Counted from the stretch's first letter, positions 1-8,611 are shown. The stretch: 64,000 nucleotides of DNA from Devosia sp. (GCA_015234425.1 JADGNE010000003.1:1-64000), one strand, 5' to 3'. The notes: a model not told the origin generated them from the sequence alone. Made by a program: numbers and translations.

Positions 1-684
1 CGCGCTCGCGAGCGGCTTGACCACCTCAGTTACACCACGTCCCGGGACACGACCCTTGAAGTAGCCGAGGGGGAGGCGGTATCGGCGTTCGATCTCGTTG
101 AGAACAACGAAGCTGCGCGCTGTCATGGGCAGAAGTTGACCGGTGCACCACTTCATTAGAGTGCGCTGGTCTTGCGCAGCTCCGCGGGCCGCCAAAGAGA
201 GGTAAAGGTGCCGAACGCTATCGCCATGCCGGCGCATGTGCAGGTCGAGGGCCGTTCTGAACTCGGCAGGATCATCCCACTCTGTAAAGAGCGGCTCAGG
301 GAATTCGACGATCGACTTTGGCGCTGGACCTCGGCGCGCTCGCTCTTTCGGAGCCGACCTCTTATGAGTCGATGGCTCCTGATTGCTCTCAGGTCGCAAA
401 GGTGCGTCACGCTCTTGCACGCCGACCGATCTGGCGACGGCATCCAGCACCGGTTTGATCTGCAGCCGCGCGGCCTTCAGTCTTTCTACTTCGATACCAG
501 TAACATCTGCCAGCGAAGTCCAATCGATTCCGCTTCCTCTGTAAGGAGGGTAAGCCATTATCTCGAGCAGGCCGACGAGGTAGTTCGCCATCAACTCGAT
601 CTCGCCATCAACAAGGACGGATTTCAGCCTTAGGCGACAGAATTCCGAGATCATCCGAGGGGTCAGGGACCGGGTCTTTGGCAA
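1..684 (-). CDS. Probable integrase-like protein, N-terminal part (runs off the left edge)
   Basis: An open frame reads leftward from a TTG at 684 to the window edge, giving 228 residues without a stop. The start is supported by a Shine-Dalgarno AAGGAGG at 691-697, six bases before the TTG. Residues 45-55 read YPPYRGSGIDW and residues 200-212 read RRYRLPLGYFKGR, after a short helix-turn-helix-like stretch. From memory these patterns occur in the N-terminal part of large (about 700 residue) rhizobial proteins annotated as site-specific integrases. The catalytic tyrosine-recombinase domain would lie outside the window, so this assignment is an inference. It is the gene closest to the island end that points inward, which suits a mobility gene. 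It could instead be an uncharacterised island protein. Confidence 0.55.
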   Translation of the reverse strand, partial: MPKTRSLTPRMISEFCRLRLKSVLVDGEIELMANYLVGLLEIMAYPPYRGSGIDWTSLADVTGIEVERLKAARLQIKPVLDAVARSVGVQERDAPLRPESNQEPSTHKRSAPKERARRGPAPKSIVEFPEPLFTEWDDPAEFRTALDLHMRRHGDSVRHLYLSLAARGAAQDQRTLMKWCTGQLLPMTARSFVVLNEIERRYRLPLGYFKGRVPGRGVTEVVKPLASA

Positions 685-690
685 CAGTAT

Positions 691-697
691 CCTCCTT
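691..697 (-). promoter_or_regulatory. Ribosome binding site fixing the TTG start at 684
   Basis: On the minus strand AAGGAGG stands six bases upstream of the TTG at 684. It is the main reason for calling that rare start codon. The 180-bp gap between this gene and the rightward gene at 866 must hold two divergent promoters; I see no clear operator there. Confidence 0.6.
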
Positions 698-865
698 GAT
701 GTAGAGGGTTGCCCATTGGACGAGTCACCGCCTTTGGCAAGACGAACTTCGAGAGAACAATTAGACTTTCCCCAACCACACCGTGGGTGGCTACCCGACG
801 CACTTTCGATTGCAGAGTACCTTCCCCAACCCAGCCAAGTCATGCATCCTGGCGCCGGGGGTGCC

Positions 866-1711
866 ATGGCCGATCGGACAAGACAGGGCGAGGATTGGAA
901 TCCTTTCGAGCTCGACGCGATTATCGCCGACTATTTCGCCATGCTCGGCGAAGAGTTGGCCAGGCGTCCATACGTCAAAGCGCATCACCGTGCCATCCTC
1001 ATGCAGCAGACGGGTCGGTCGGCGGCATCGATCGAGTTCAAGCACCGAAACATCTCAGCAGTGCTGCAGGAGCTTGGGCTTCCATGGATCTGGGGCTACA
1101 AGCCTGCGCTGAATTATCAGGATGCTCTGTTCGACGCCGTGGACCGCTACCTCAGCGGACATCGCGAAGCCGTTGAGCAGCAGTCAACCCTGGTCGCTCC
1201 CACCGTCGCTTTTCCTGACGACGTATTCACAGCCATGCCGGTATCGGCGCGTCGACCGCGCCGCGCCAGCCTGGAGCGACTCGTCCGCAAGTTCGATCCC
1301 GTCGAGCGCGATTTTAGAAACAGGCAGCTGGGTCGAGCAGGGGAGGAGTTCGTCGTCGACATAGAACGACGTCGCCTGATCGCCCAGGACAGGACGGACT
1401 TGGCGGGCAAGGTCCGATGGGTGGCGATGGAGGACGGCGATGGCGCGGGCTTCGACATCCTATCGTTCGATCCTGCAGGCAAGGAACGCCTGATCGAGGT
1501 GAAGACCACCAATGGCGCCGCGCAGACACCCTTCTTCATGACCCACAATGAAATGGCGGTGGCAGCTGAGCGGCCTGAACATTGGCACTTATACCGCGTC
1601 CACCTGTTCTCGCAGCAGCCGAAGATCTTCACCGCTCGGCCGCCGCTTGAGCAGGTCCTCAGGCTGGACCCGGAGACATGGCGCGCTGCGCCGGCGAACT
1701 TACCCACCTGA
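866..1711 (+). CDS. DUF3883 domain protein, PD-(D/E)XK nuclease-like
   Basis: A 281-residue protein. The C-terminal half (from about residue 149) matches my recollection of the DUF3883 (protein NO VEIN, C-terminal) family: an RAGEEFV segment, then GFDILSF near residue 195 and IEVKTT near residue 210. The D...E-x-K spacing is that of a PD-(D/E)XK nuclease fold, often present in restriction and defence proteins. The N-terminal half (residues 8-100) is helical and not recognised. ATG 866 is preferred because it is followed by conserved-looking sequence; in-frame TTG 716 and ATG 842 lie upstream but have poor ribosome sites. It lies in an island cut into comM and is followed 42 bp later by a small gene on the same strand. 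Whether it acts as a nuclease or only binds DNA cannot be told from sequence. Confidence 0.7.
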   Translation: MADRTRQGEDWNPFELDAIIADYFAMLGEELARRPYVKAHHRAILMQQTGRSAASIEFKHRNISAVLQELGLPWIWGYKPALNYQDALFDAVDRYLSGHREAVEQQSTLVAPTVAFPDDVFTAMPVSARRPRRASLERLVRKFDPVERDFRNRQLGRAGEEFVVDIERRRLIAQDRTDLAGKVRWVAMEDGDGAGFDILSFDPAGKERLIEVKTTNGAAQTPFFMTHNEMAVAAERPEHWHLYRVHLFSQQPKIFTARPPLEQVLRLDPETWRAAPANLPT

Positions 1712-1753
1712 CTTTAGGGCCGGCTATGATCCTTTCCATCAAGGAGGATCATC

Positions 1754-2086
1754 ATGGCTCAGGTTCTAGCTGCCGCGATGACGGCGACACTAACAGGTCT
1801 TGGCTGGATCATTTCCAGATGGCTGAAGCGCGACGCGCTGACGGAGCGTGTCGATCGCCGCCTTAAGCTCATCGCATTGCATCAGCGGATGAGGGAAGCC
1901 GGTCTGACACTGAACGACCTCGAAAGGCTGGAGGAGAGGCTAAACGATTTTCCTCCAGGCGTGGTGCCCGCCGTAAAAGTCGGCAGCACATCAGCTGCGG
2001 AAACGTTCAGGGAAACTGAACACTCAAAGGCGATCGATGCTCGAAGCAAAACATTGGTTTCTGGAGCACAACTTTGGTGTTTTTAA
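1754..2086 (+). CDS. Small membrane-anchored hypothetical protein at the island end
   Basis: A 110-residue protein with a near-ideal Shine-Dalgarno (AAGGAGGATCATC before the ATG). Residues 4-23 form one hydrophobic segment, followed by a basic, helical stretch (residues 24-65). The last third is low in recognisable features, because the frame runs through the terminal repeats of the mobile element: its TAA stop at 2084-2086 lies inside the terminal palindrome. No family was recognised. It probably forms a two-gene unit with the DUF3883 gene 42 bp upstream. The strong ribosome site argues for translation; the C-terminal 20 or so residues are probably not under protein-level selection. Confidence 0.6.
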   Translation: MAQVLAAAMTATLTGLGWIISRWLKRDALTERVDRRLKLIALHQRMREAGLTLNDLERLEERLNDFPPGVVPAVKVGSTSAAETFRETEHSKAIDARSKTLVSGAQLWCF

Positions 2087-3019
2087 CACATTGGGCTGGA
2101 ATTCGGGCAACTCATCGAGAAAGAGCACGCCATTATGGGCGAGGCTGGCCTCCCCCGGCCGGACGCGCAGGCCGCCACCGACAAGAGCGGCCATGGACGC
2201 CGAATGGTGAGGCGCGCGGAAGGGTCGACGATCCGAGAGCACCCCGCCGACCAGCTCTCCTGCCACCGACTGGATCATCGACACATCAAGCAGTTCGCGC
2301 GGGCCAAGCGGCGGCAGAATGGAAGGAAGGCGCTGGGCCAGCATGGTTTTTCCCGAGCCGGGCGGACCGATCATGAAAAGGTTATGACCACCTGCGGCGG
2401 CCACTTCGAGGGCTCGGCGCGCCAGAGGCTGCCCGCGAATATCGGAGAGATCGGGTAAACTGCCGGGCTCGGCGCTGTGCCGACGCGGTTTTGGACGCGC
2501 CTGGAGCTGGTGCCCGGTGAGGTGGTTGACGAGCGCGAGGAGGCTATCGGCGGCGATGATGTCGATGCCTTCGCCGGCCCAGGCGGCTTCCGGGCCGGAG
2601 TCGCGCGCGCAGATAATGCCCATGTCCCGCCCCAGAGCGGAGATGGCGGCGTTGAGAATGCCGCCGACGTGAGCGAGACGGCCATCGAGCCCGAGTTCGC
2701 CAAGCACGACGAAATTGTCGAGTGCGTCCTGCGGGATGGCACCCATGGCGGCCATCAGCCCGAGGGCAATGGGGAGATCATAGTGGCTGCCCTCCTTGGG
2801 CAGATCGGCAGGAGCGAGATTGATGGTGATGCGCTTGGGTGGCAGGCCGAGCCCGGAGGCCACGAGCGCGGCGCGAACCCGCTCGCTCGATTCTTTGACG
2901 GCCTTATCGGGCAGGCCGACCATGAGAAATTTCGCGATGCCCGGCGCAATCTGCACCTGGACGTCGACCGGCACGGCATCAATGCCCTGAAATGCGACAG
3001 TGGCAACACGCGTAACCAT
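2024..3019 (-). pseudogene. comM: comM (yifB) Mg-chelatase-like AAA+ ATPase, truncated by an insertion
   Basis: Residues 1 to about 309 are a normal ComM/YifB N-terminus: the Lon-like ChlI domain (VQVQIAPGIAKFLMVGLPDK near residue 20-40), Walker A GPPGSGKT (218-225) and GVLFLDELPEF (about 297-307). The family is usually about 510 residues long. After PEFQPN the sequence turns into unrelated residues and ends at a TGA at 2024, inside the island terminus. The C-terminal part of the AAA+ module and the zinc region are missing, so the gene is expected to be inactive. ComM is a branch-migration helicase acting in natural transformation. comM is a known integration hotspot for Tn6022/AbaR-type elements in Acinetobacter. 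Start ATG 3019 gives the conserved MVTRVATVAFQG opening. Confidence 0.88.
2043..2090. mobile_element. Right end of the mobile island, with terminal repeats
   Basis: comM homology on the minus strand stops at the codons for PEFQPN. The plus strand just left of that point reads GTGTTTTTAACAC (2077-2089), an inverted repeat GTGTT/AACAC, then A at 2090, so the element would end in ACA as Tn7-like elements do. Two direct repeats lie inside it: GGAGCACAACTTTGG at 2063-2077 and GAAGCAAAACATTGG at 2043-2057 (12 of 15 identical, 20-bp period), resembling transposase-binding repeats. The other end is outside the window, so target duplication cannot be tested. Confidence 0.55.
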
Positions 3020-3205
3020 GCTCGAAAATGCCCCCGGCCTCAATGAAAGCTAACAGAAGCTTAACAAAGGCTCAAGAACGGAGAGCGAACGCAATATGGT
3101 CTGTTAACCATGCCTGCTGCCACATTGGTTACCCTAAAGCTCCATTAACTTTGCCCGGCGCAATTGAATGTAAATTTTACTCTTGCGTGCCGAGTACTTG
3201 CGTTC

Positions 3206-4048
3206 ATGGGCCTTCCTCTACGCTTCCCCCGTTCCGTTTCTGCCGCGCTGCGCGGTGTCGCCATCGGCTTCACCGTTTTGGCACTGGCGGCCTGCGCCTC
3301 TGGTGGAGGCCTCTATGGCGCCATTCCGGGTGACAATCGGCCGCACAAGGCTGTCGATCGGGCGCGCAGCATGCCCGTGCAGGGCATCGACGTGGCGCGC
3401 TATCAGGAAAATGTCGATTTTCCGCGGGCCCGCAGCGCCGGCATCCAATTCGTCTTCATGAAGGCGACCGAGGGCAAGGACTATATCGACCCCGATTTCC
3501 AGCGGAACTGGATCCGGGCGCGCGACTCCGGCATGCCGCGCGGCGCCTATCACTTCATGACCTGGTGCTCGCTGGCGTCCGAACAGGCGGCGTGGTTTGC
3601 CCAGAACGTGCCGGCGGACCCGAGCGCGCTGCCGCCGGTGCTCGACCTCGAGTGGAACAATCACTCAAGCTGCAAGGTGAAGCCGAGCCGCGAAAATGCG
3701 CTCGAAAAGATCCGCTACATGCTAGAGGCGATGGAACGCCACACGGGCAAGATGCCGATCATCTACACCGACATGAACTTCCACCGCGATATCCTGGCGG
3801 GCGAATATTTCCCCAACGCCTTCTGGCTGCGCTCGACCGCTGCCGAGCCCCATGAGCGCTATGACAACCGCCCCTGGACCTTCTGGCAGTATACCCAGAC
3901 CGGTGTGGTGCCGGGCGTGAAGGGGGAAGTGGACCGGAACGTCTTCTACGGCAACCAGAACGACTGGCTGATGTTCCTCTCGACCGGTTGCGATCCACGC
4001 GCCATTGCCGCGCTCGCCCCGACCGGGCGCTGCCAGTTCTCCAAATAA
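3206..4048 (+). CDS. Glycoside hydrolase family 25 lysozyme-like lipoprotein
   Basis: A 280-residue protein. The N-terminus has a basic region, a hydrophobic segment and a lipobox LAAC with the modified cysteine at about residue 30, predicting an outer-membrane or periplasmic lipoprotein. The rest is a GH25 domain: QGIDVARYQ, VFMKATEG, AYHFM, VLDLEWN (the D-x-E catalytic pair) and a closing WTFWQYTQTG strand. GH25 enzymes cleave the MurNAc-GlcNAc bond of peptidoglycan. ATG 3164 is an alternative in-frame start; 3206 is preferred because it gives a standard signal peptide, though neither has a strong ribosome site. The 186-bp gap to the divergent comM holds its promoter. Confidence 0.85.
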   Translation: MGLPLRFPRSVSAALRGVAIGFTVLALAACASGGGLYGAIPGDNRPHKAVDRARSMPVQGIDVARYQENVDFPRARSAGIQFVFMKATEGKDYIDPDFQRNWIRARDSGMPRGAYHFMTWCSLASEQAAWFAQNVPADPSALPPVLDLEWNNHSSCKVKPSRENALEKIRYMLEAMERHTGKMPIIYTDMNFHRDILAGEYFPNAFWLRSTAAEPHERYDNRPWTFWQYTQTGVVPGVKGEVDRNVFYGNQNDWLMFLSTGCDPRAIAALAPTGRCQFSK

Positions 4049-4064
4049 GGTTTTGTGAGCGGCG

Positions 4065-4691
4065 TCAGCTGCCTAGAAGCCCACTTGCCTTGACGCCGTC
4101 GAAGATGAACTGGACGGCGAGGGCCGCGAGGAGAATGCCGACCACGCGGGAGACCACCGAGAGGCCGGTGAGCCCAAGCAGGCGCTGGATCGGAATAGCG
4201 ATCAGCAGGGTCAGCCAGGCGAGGAAGAGGATGACCACGATGGCCGCCAGCACCAGCCAGAACTCAAGGTCTGACTGAGCGCCTGTTGTCAGCAGGATGA
4301 CGGCGCTGATGGCGCCGGGACCGGCCATGAGCGGCATGGCGAGGGGAAAGACCGAAATATCGTGGCTCTGACGCGCCTCGATTTCTTCCTCATCGGTGGT
4401 GCCGGTGCCGCCCGAATGGCGGGCAAAGACCATGTCGATGGCGATCAAGAGCAGCAAGATGCCGCCGGCCGTGCGCAGCGCCGGAATGGTGATGCCAAAG
4501 ACATCAAGGATGAGATTGCCGAGGACGGCAAAGAACAGAAGGATCGCCAGCGCCACCAGCACGCCGCGGGTGGCAAAGACCCAGCGTTGCTGGGCGGTAT
4601 TATCCTTGGTCAGAGCCGCGAAGATGAAGGCGATATCGGCGACGCCAACGGTGGCGAACAGCGTGGCGAAGGCCACAAGGAAAGAATTCAT
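4065..4691 (-). CDS. MarC family integral membrane protein
   Basis: 208 residues with about six membrane segments and no signal cleavage site. It has the MarC/UPF0056 layout: an N-terminal helix with FATVGVADIAFIFAALT, a short acidic cytoplasmic loop near residues 95-110 (TDEEEIEAR), the family motif PLAMPLMAGPGAISAVILL near residues 117-136, and a C-terminal pair of helices. Its role is unknown; the family name comes from the mar region of E. coli, but no drug-resistance function is established. It stands alone, leftward, 65 bp downstream of gshB. The start at 4691 gives a normal family length. Confidence 0.88.
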   Translation of the reverse strand: MNSFLVAFATLFATVGVADIAFIFAALTKDNTAQQRWVFATRGVLVALAILLFFAVLGNLILDVFGITIPALRTAGGILLLLIAIDMVFARHSGGTGTTDEEEIEARQSHDISVFPLAMPLMAGPGAISAVILLTTGAQSDLEFWLVLAAIVVILFLAWLTLLIAIPIQRLLGLTGLSVVSRVVGILLAALAVQFIFDGVKASGLLGS

Positions 4692-4756
4692 TTTGGCCCC
4701 CTGCGCGCAATTTGCCTAGAACTAGGGCATTTGCGCGCCGAGGCCAAGCTTGGTGA

Positions 4757-5701
4757 CTAGGCGGCGCGGCGCTTCTCAATGGCGTCCCAGATCATCACAG
4801 CGATGTCCGGACCACCAAAGCGCTTGATCTCGCGAATGCCGGTGGGGGAGGTGACGTTGATCTCGGTGAGATAGTCGCCGATGACGTCGATGCCGACAAA
4901 GATCATGTCGCGCTCTTTCAGCGCCGGGGCGATGGTGGCGCAGATTTCCCTTTCGCGGGCGGTCAGCTCGGAAAGCTCCGGACGGCCGCCGACATGCATG
5001 TTGGAGCGCGCTTCGCCTTCGGCCGGGATGCGGTTGAGGCCGGCCACGGGCTCACCATCGATGATGATGATGCGCTTGTCGCCCTTGCGCACGTCCGGCA
5101 GGTATTTCTGGACCATGAAGGGTTCGCGGAAGCTTTGCTCGAAGAGCTCGATCAGCGAATTGAGATTATGGTCGCCTTCCTGGATGAAGAAGACGCCAGC
5201 GCCGCCATTGCCGTAGAGCGGCTTGACGATGATGTTGCCGTGCTCCTTGCGGAACGCGTGGATTTCGGCGCGGTCGCGCGTCACCAGGGTCGGCGGCATC
5301 AGCTCGGGAAATTCTGTGACGAGGATTTTTTCCGGGGCGTTGCGCACGGCCGCGGGCGGGTTCACCACCAGGGTTTTGGGGTGCAGCCGCTCAAGGATGT
5401 GGCTGATGGTGATGTAGTTCATGTCGAAGGGCGGATCCTGGCGCATCAGCACCACGTCCTGAGTGGAGAGATCCACGCGGCTGGCTTCACCAAGGGTGAA
5501 GTGCTGGCCCTTTTCAGCGTCCGTGACGGTGATGGGCTGGCAAAGGGCAGTGACGACATTGTCGCGCAGGGACAGGGTATCGGCCGTGTAGTGCAGCAGT
5601 TGATGCCCGCGCGCCTGGGCTTCGAGCATCATGGCGAAGGTGGAATCACCGCGCGGATTGATGGTGGAGACATGGTCCATCTGGACGGCGACTTTGAGCA
5701 T
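4757..5701 (-). CDS. gshB: Glutathione synthase
   Basis: 314 residues, the full length of bacterial GshB, which joins gamma-glutamylcysteine and glycine using ATP in the cytoplasm. The N-terminal domain opens with [20 protein letters not shown]. The ATP-grasp domain shows [17 protein letters not shown] (157-173), [10 protein letters not shown] (210-219) and [14 protein letters not shown] (279-292), which carry metal and ATP ligands. ATG 5701 follows AAGGGACA; the open frame extends far upstream but without family similarity. It lies downstream of yraN and rsmI on the same strand, the arrangement seen in many proteobacteria. Confidence 0.96.
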   Translation of the reverse strand: MLKVAVQMDHVSTINPRGDSTFAMMLEAQARGHQLLHYTADTLSLRDNVVTALCQPITVTDAEKGQHFTLGEASRVDLSTQDVVLMRQDPPFDMNYITISHILERLHPKTLVVNPPAAVRNAPEKILVTEFPELMPPTLVTRDRAEIHAFRKEHGNIIVKPLYGNGGAGVFFIQEGDHNLNSLIELFEQSFREPFMVQKYLPDVRKGDKRIIIIDGEPVAGLNRIPAEGEARSNMHVGGRPELSELTAREREICATIAPALKERDMIFVGIDVIGDYLTEINVTSPTGIREIKRFGGPDIAVMIWDAIEKRRAA

Positions 5702-5732
5702 ATTTGTCCCTTTTCGCGATGGGCGCTCCGGA

Positions 5733-6119
5733 TCAGGCGCCCGCGTCAAATGCATTGATGAGATGGCGCGGCCAGCGGCCAGGTGCAAGGAAAATAACGT
5801 CGAACCGGCAGGACTTTTCCGCCTCGCGCGGATGGCGGGAAAGCCAATGCTCGGCGGCACGGATGATCCGGGCCTGGTTGATGGCTTCAAGTGCCTCGGC
5901 TTCGCTCGCCGCTTTGAGGCGGGATTTGACCTCCACGAAGACGATGGTGCCGCCGCGCTCGGCAACGACGTCGATCTCGCCGCCGGGTGTTTTGTAGCGG
6001 CGATCCCGGATGCGGTAGAATTTGAGCTGCAGGAAGAAGGCGGCCAGCGCTTCGCTGCGCTGACCATAGAGATTGGCTTTTTGTCTTTTATTCCCGGGCC
6101 TTGAGAGCGAGGGCGGCAT
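5733..6119 (-). CDS. yraN: YraN family (UPF0102) nuclease-fold protein
   Basis: 128 residues with the UPF0102 signature: GEID at 47-50, FVEVK at 61-65 (a PD-(D/E)XK-type active-site pattern), then an [14 protein letters not shown] helix. Biochemical function is not firmly known. The start at 6119 lies inside rsmI (32-bp overlap) but has a perfect AAGGAGG a few bases upstream, embedded in rsmI codons, so the overlap is real. The next in-frame features start too late to keep the domain intact. It sits between rsmI and gshB, the standard neighbourhood. Confidence 0.92.
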   Translation of the reverse strand: MPPSLSRPGNKRQKANLYGQRSEALAAFFLQLKFYRIRDRRYKTPGGEIDVVAERGGTIVFVEVKSRLKAASEAEALEAINQARIIRAAEHWLSRHPREAEKSCRFDVIFLAPGRWPRHLINAFDAGA

Positions 6120-6969
6120 CGTAGACCTCCTTGCGCTTGAGCGCGTAGCGCTGGGCGATTTCGTCCACCGCGCTGCGCATGGGCTGGTCGGCCATTGCGG
6201 CTTCGAGGGCTGCTTGCCAGTCTTCAGCAGATGGAGCGGCCGGCTCGTCGGCACCGGCAACGCTGATGACGGCTTCGCCCTTGGTGTCGTCCTCGGCAAA
6301 TTGCGCGGCGAGTTCGGAGAGGGGGCCCCTGAACGTGCGTTCGAAGCGCTTGGTCAATTCCAACGAGACGCTGGCCTGACGGTCGCCGAACACTTCTGCC
6401 ATGGCGGCGAGCGTATCGGCGAGACGGCGCGGAGACTCGTAGAACACGAGTGTTTCACGTGAATCCGCCAGTTTTGCCAAGGCATTAGCGCGGGCGCCGG
6501 CCTTGTTGGGGAGGAAGCCGTGGAAGGCGAAAGCGTCGGTGGGGAGACCCGCAACGACCAGCGCCGAGAGCAGGGCCGAAGCGCCGGGAATGGGAAAGAC
6601 CGGCAGGCCGGCTTCGGCGAGGGCACGAATCAGCGGGAAGCCGGGATCGGAGAGAAGCGGTGTTCCGGCATCGGAGATCAGCGCGATGGCTTCGCCGGCG
6701 GCGATGCGCGAGACGATCTCCTCGGCCCGGGCCCGCTCGTTATGTTCATGTAAAGCCTGGCGTTTTCCCTTGATACCGTAGTGATCGAGCAGGCGCGCCG
6801 AGGTGCGGGTATCTTCGCAGAGCACGATGCTGGCAGCGGCCAAGGTCTCGAGAGCCCGGACGGTGATGTCGCGCAGATTGCCGATCGGGGTGGAGACGAC
6901 ATAAAGCCCGGCCGCCAGCGGTGGGGCGGGAAAGTCGGTGCCGGCGATGTAATAACGGGGGTCGGTCAC
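6088..6969 (-). CDS. rsmI: 16S rRNA (cytidine1402-2'-O)-methyltransferase
   Basis: 293 residues. RsmI methylates the ribose of C1402 in the ribosomal P site using S-adenosylmethionine. The tetrapyrrole-methylase fold is plain: [18 protein letters not shown] (about 22-39), [22 protein letters not shown] (about 98-110) and [11 protein letters not shown]. The C-terminal DNA-binding-like domain follows, ending in [18 protein letters not shown] parS-like 16-mer (6451-6466) lies within the coding sequence. It is transcribed leftward into yraN and gshB, and divergently from the lipoprotein gene at 7023, with a 53-bp shared promoter gap. Confidence 0.96.
   Translation of the reverse strand: MTDPRYYIAGTDFPAPPLAAGLYVVSTPIGNLRDITVRALETLAAASIVLCEDTRTSARLLDHYGIKGKRQALHEHNERARAEEIVSRIAAGEAIALISDAGTPLLSDPGFPLIRALAEAGLPVFPIPGASALLSALVVAGLPTDAFAFHGFLPNKAGARANALAKLADSRETLVFYESPRRLADTLAAMAEVFGDRQASVSLELTKRFERTFRGPLSELAAQFAEDDTKGEAVISVAGADEPAAPSAEDWQAALEAAMADQPMRSAVDEIAQRYALKRKEVYDAALALKARE
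6451..6466. other. parS-like site (14/16) inside rsmI
   Basis: TGTTTCACGTGAATCC matches the bacterial parS consensus TGTTTCACGTGAAACA at 14 of 16 positions. The changed arm creates GAATC, a GANTC methylation site. It lies in coding sequence about 44 kb from the parS cluster, so chance or weak binding is possible. Confidence 0.45.
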
Positions 6970-7022
6970 TGTGCTCCGGGGGTTGGGCGAGGCTTAGCAT
7001 TGGTTAACCTGAATGGGGGACA

Positions 7023-8318
7023 ATGTTAACGGACTGTGATCATTTCGAACCCCTGAAGGTGAATTTGCACCACTTCCGTCACACCAGACGCGGCGTCCTT
7101 GCCCTCATCGCTTCGGGCCTGCTGACCGCCTGTGCGCCCGGCACGCTGCAATGGGGATCGCGCACGCTTGGTTGGCCGGAGCGCGGGTCTGGTGCAGGGC
7201 AGGGCAGCGGCCCTACCCAGAGCGTGCAGCCCCAACCGGAACAACGCACGATGGGTTCGGGACGCACCGAGGTGTTCGGGCGGGGACCGGTGCCGGTGGC
7301 GATGCTGATGCCTCTCTCGGGGGATGCGGCTCTGGTGCAGGTAGGCACCTCGCTTGCCAATGCGGCCAAGCTCGCTATCGGCTTCATCGAGGCCAATCCC
7401 AATATCGGGGAGAATATCACCATCACGCTGCACGACAGCGGGAGCGGGGCAGCGGGCGCGACCAGTGCGGCGACTGCCGCTGTGCAGGCCGGGGCAAAGC
7501 TTATCCTCGGGCCGGTCAGCGCCGACCAGGTGAGTGCTGCGGGCACCGTGGCGCGGACGGCGGGCATAAAACTGATCGGCTTTGCCAATAATCCGTCGGT
7601 GGCCGGGCAGGGGGTGTTTCTTCTCTCGGTGCTGCCGGACATGGAGATGAAGCGGGCCATTGGCCACTTGAAAGCAGATGGGCGCCGCGGCCTGGCGGGG
7701 ATTTTTCCGGCGACGCCCTATGGCGAAGCGCTGGCCACCGCCTTCCGGCAGCAGGCGATTGCGGCGGGGTTCTCGCCGAGCGCGGTCTATATGTTTTCCT
7801 CGCCCGGAGAGGCCGCGCAGATTGCGGCACAGGCCAAGCCGCTGATCGACCGGAACGCCATTGACGCGATCTTCCTGCCCGAGCGGACCAGCGCGCCGGC
7901 CTTTGCAGCAGCCCTATTGCAGGCGGGCGCCATGCCGGGGGATCTGTTGCAGCTCGTGGGGTCAGCCGATTGGGCGGGAGATGCCGCCATTCTTGCCGCG
8001 CCGGGATTGCAGGGGGCGATTTATCCGGCGGTGGACGAGGCGGGGTATAATGCCATTGCTGGCGATTATGCGGCGCGGTTTGGGGGGCGGCCACACCAGC
8101 TGGCGACACTTGCCTATACGGCGGTCATTCTCGCCAATGTGAACCGGCTGTCCCTCGCGACACCGCCCTATGACACGACGCTGCTGACCGCGCCGGGTGG
8201 ATTTAACGGCCGGGATGGGCAGTTCCGGTTTTTGTCCAATGGACGGGCGGAATATGCACTGGCGCTCCGCAAGGTGCAGGCTGGGGGGGTCGTGGCCGTG
8301 GACGGGGCGAAGATTTAA
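7023..8318 (+). CDS. Penicillin-binding protein activator, LpoA-like periplasmic lipoprotein
   Basis: 431 residues. A twin-basic n-region, hydrophobic stretch and lipobox LLTAC place the acylated cysteine at residue 37. After a Gly/Gln-rich linker (about 55-85) comes a type I periplasmic binding-protein fold of the Leu/Ile/Val-binding or LppC family: PVAMLMPLSGDAALVQVGTS, ITLHDSGSGAAGATSAA and LILGPVSADQVSAAG. LpoA-type proteins sit in the outer membrane and stimulate peptidoglycan synthases; ligand binding is an alternative role. Divergent to rsmI, its classical neighbour. ATG 7023 follows ATGGGGGACA. It could also be described simply as an ABC-transporter substrate-binding-like lipoprotein. 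Confidence 0.82.
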   Translation: MLTDCDHFEPLKVNLHHFRHTRRGVLALIASGLLTACAPGTLQWGSRTLGWPERGSGAGQGSGPTQSVQPQPEQRTMGSGRTEVFGRGPVPVAMLMPLSGDAALVQVGTSLANAAKLAIGFIEANPNIGENITITLHDSGSGAAGATSAATAAVQAGAKLILGPVSADQVSAAGTVARTAGIKLIGFANNPSVAGQGVFLLSVLPDMEMKRAIGHLKADGRRGLAGIFPATPYGEALATAFRQQAIAAGFSPSAVYMFSSPGEAAQIAAQAKPLIDRNAIDAIFLPERTSAPAFAAALLQAGAMPGDLLQLVGSADWAGDAAILAAPGLQGAIYPAVDEAGYNAIAGDYAARFGGRPHQLATLAYTAVILANVNRLSLATPPYDTTLLTAPGGFNGRDGQFRFLSNGRAEYALALRKVQAGGVVAVDGAKI

Positions 8319-8384
8319 GCGCGCGAAGGGAGCTGGGCGATCGCGGTGTGTGTCATCGGCTGTTCTGCGCGGTTGAGATTTTAC

Positions 8385-8584
8385 CCCCACCCTTGATCCC
8401 TCCCCACAAGGGGGAGGGAGACGACTGATGGAATGATGGTCGAATGGGCCGCGTTGTCTGATGGCTCACCGGGCAGGCTTCCCTCCCCCTTGTGGGGAGG
8501 GAATGAGGGTGGGGGCGGGCAACTCCATAGTCTCCAGCTTGCGCGAAGACCCCCACCTGGCCTCCCCCTGGAGAAGGGGAGGGA
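8385..8584. repeat. Three GC-rich palindromic intergenic repeats (lpo-grpE gap)
   Basis: The 346-bp gap between the convergent lpo and grpE genes holds no gene. Copy 1 (8385-8420) contains the hairpin CCCTCCCC-ACAA-GGGGGAGGG. Copy 2 (8479-8516) is its near-exact inverted copy. Copy 3 (8550-8584) is a diverged version with CCTCCCCCTGGAGAAGGGGAGG. The same family occurs near 19.1, 24.3 and 29.0 kb. Confidence 0.75.
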
Positions 8585-8611
8585 CGATGGGGCCGAGAAG
8601 CCGGTGGCCTA

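Noticed and set aside
172-633. Open frame of 153 codons on the plus strand
   Set aside because: It is antisense to the leftward TTG-start frame 1-684, which has a perfect ribosome site and recognisable motifs. The plus-strand translation has no domain-like pattern.
8385-8584. Possible CRISPR-like array
   Set aside because: The repeats are three, in mixed orientation with unequal spacing and no cas genes; they belong to the intergenic palindrome family.
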